This document shows, piece after piece, positions 63,690 through 64,000 of a stretch of 64,000 nt of DNA. The position numbers were made by a program, and so were the translations under genes. Source of the DNA: Helopsaltes ochotensis (lineage: Eukaryota > Chordata > Aves > Passeriformes > Locustellidae). Location: NCBI GenBank assembly GCA_013400155.1, contig VXBM01000551.1:480534-544533 (forward strand), in the 5' to 3' direction. Each line of letters opens with the position of its first letter. Within the stretch, counting starts at the first letter, position 1. Under the pieces are notes generated by a model. The model was not told the DNA's origin. It saw only the letters and a list, made by a program, of their open reading frames with translations, and searched no databases.

Positions 63690-64000
63690 AGCGCGCCGTG
63701 GAACTTGTCATGCCCCGGCTCCCGCGGGGATCCCGGGCGCTGCGCGGCCCCGGACAGCGGCCCCGGGCGCCCGGCACTGCCCTGGTGGCGGGAGGCTGCA
63801 CACCGGGAAAGGCATTTCGGACCGGGAGCTCGCTGCCCGTTCGCCCAGCCTCGGGCCCCTGTAACTTGTCCCCAGGAGAGAGCGGCGGTGGCGGCGGCAG
63901 CCTGCGGCTGAGGCCGGGCGGGACGGACAGCCTGACGGAGGGACGGGAGCAGGAAGACGGGGAGGAGGAGCGGGAACAAGCGCTCCTGCCCCGACCTGCT
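63690..64000. promoter_or_regulatory. CpG island (right block), probable promoter or first exon, cut by window edge
   Basis: About 35 to 40 CpGs occur in roughly 310 bases, with GC-box-like gccgggcggg near 63913 and a GGC-repeat stretch (gcggcggtggcggcggcag, 63882-63900) typical of 5' leaders. A first exon or 5' untranslated region of a gene running right is the simplest reading, but no convincing protein start can be chosen: frames here are open on both strands and run off or are short. The gene is not identified. Confidence 0.6.

Noticed and set aside
1..64000. tRNA, rRNA, snRNA genes and CRISPR arrays
   Set aside because: No internal B-box-like GGTTCGAATCC, no known small-RNA sequence and no regularly spaced repeats with unique spacers were found by eye.

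Overview
This window is vertebrate, almost certainly avian, nuclear DNA. The main evidence is repeats of the CR1 (chicken repeat 1) LINE family: a 5'-truncated minus-strand copy at about 9197-9568, a plus-strand copy at about 12600-13286 that still shows a decayed reverse-transcriptase tail, and older, more diverged copies at about 14046-14108 and 31296-31650. A (GAATA)22 array at 3166-3275 sits on a CR1-like 3' end, a pattern common in birds and perhaps passerine. There are also two solo-LTR-like endogenous retroviral pieces. Nothing looks prokaryotic: there are no operons, no ribosome-binding sites and no densely packed reading frames.

Layout. From 1 to about 62.6 kb the sequence is AT-rich, poor in CpG, and shows no protein-coding gene I can support. 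All open frames are short, mostly low-complexity or compositional, and none matches a protein family I recognise apart from the CR1 relic. The stretch reads as a gene desert or a very large intron, broken by transposon relics (a candidate DNA-transposon-like pair of inverted ends at 2768-3785, the CR1 copies, LTRs at 16394-16633 and 27027-27663), microsatellites and A-rich tracts, and a few short perfect hairpins. The LTR at 27027-27663 is the best-defined mobile element: it has TG...CG ends forming an 11-base inverted repeat with one mismatch, a TATA box, and a perfect 5-bp target duplication.

The last 1.4 kb is sharply different. Two CpG-dense blocks (about 62600-63115 and 63690-64000) flank a less CpG-rich interval containing an octamer site, an inverted CCAAT box, a homeodomain core and a SOX/FOX-like cluster. 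This is the signature of a CpG-island promoter, plausibly of a gene (perhaps a developmental regulator) that starts near or just beyond the right edge. The gene cannot be named from this sequence and its direction is uncertain.

I did not find a convincing previously undescribed system. The observations most worth checking are the terminal promoter region, the LTR with an intact target duplication, the candidate 1-kb inverted-repeat element with a CR1/GAATA insertion inside it, and a perfect 17-bp stem hairpin at the end of an A/C-rich tract.
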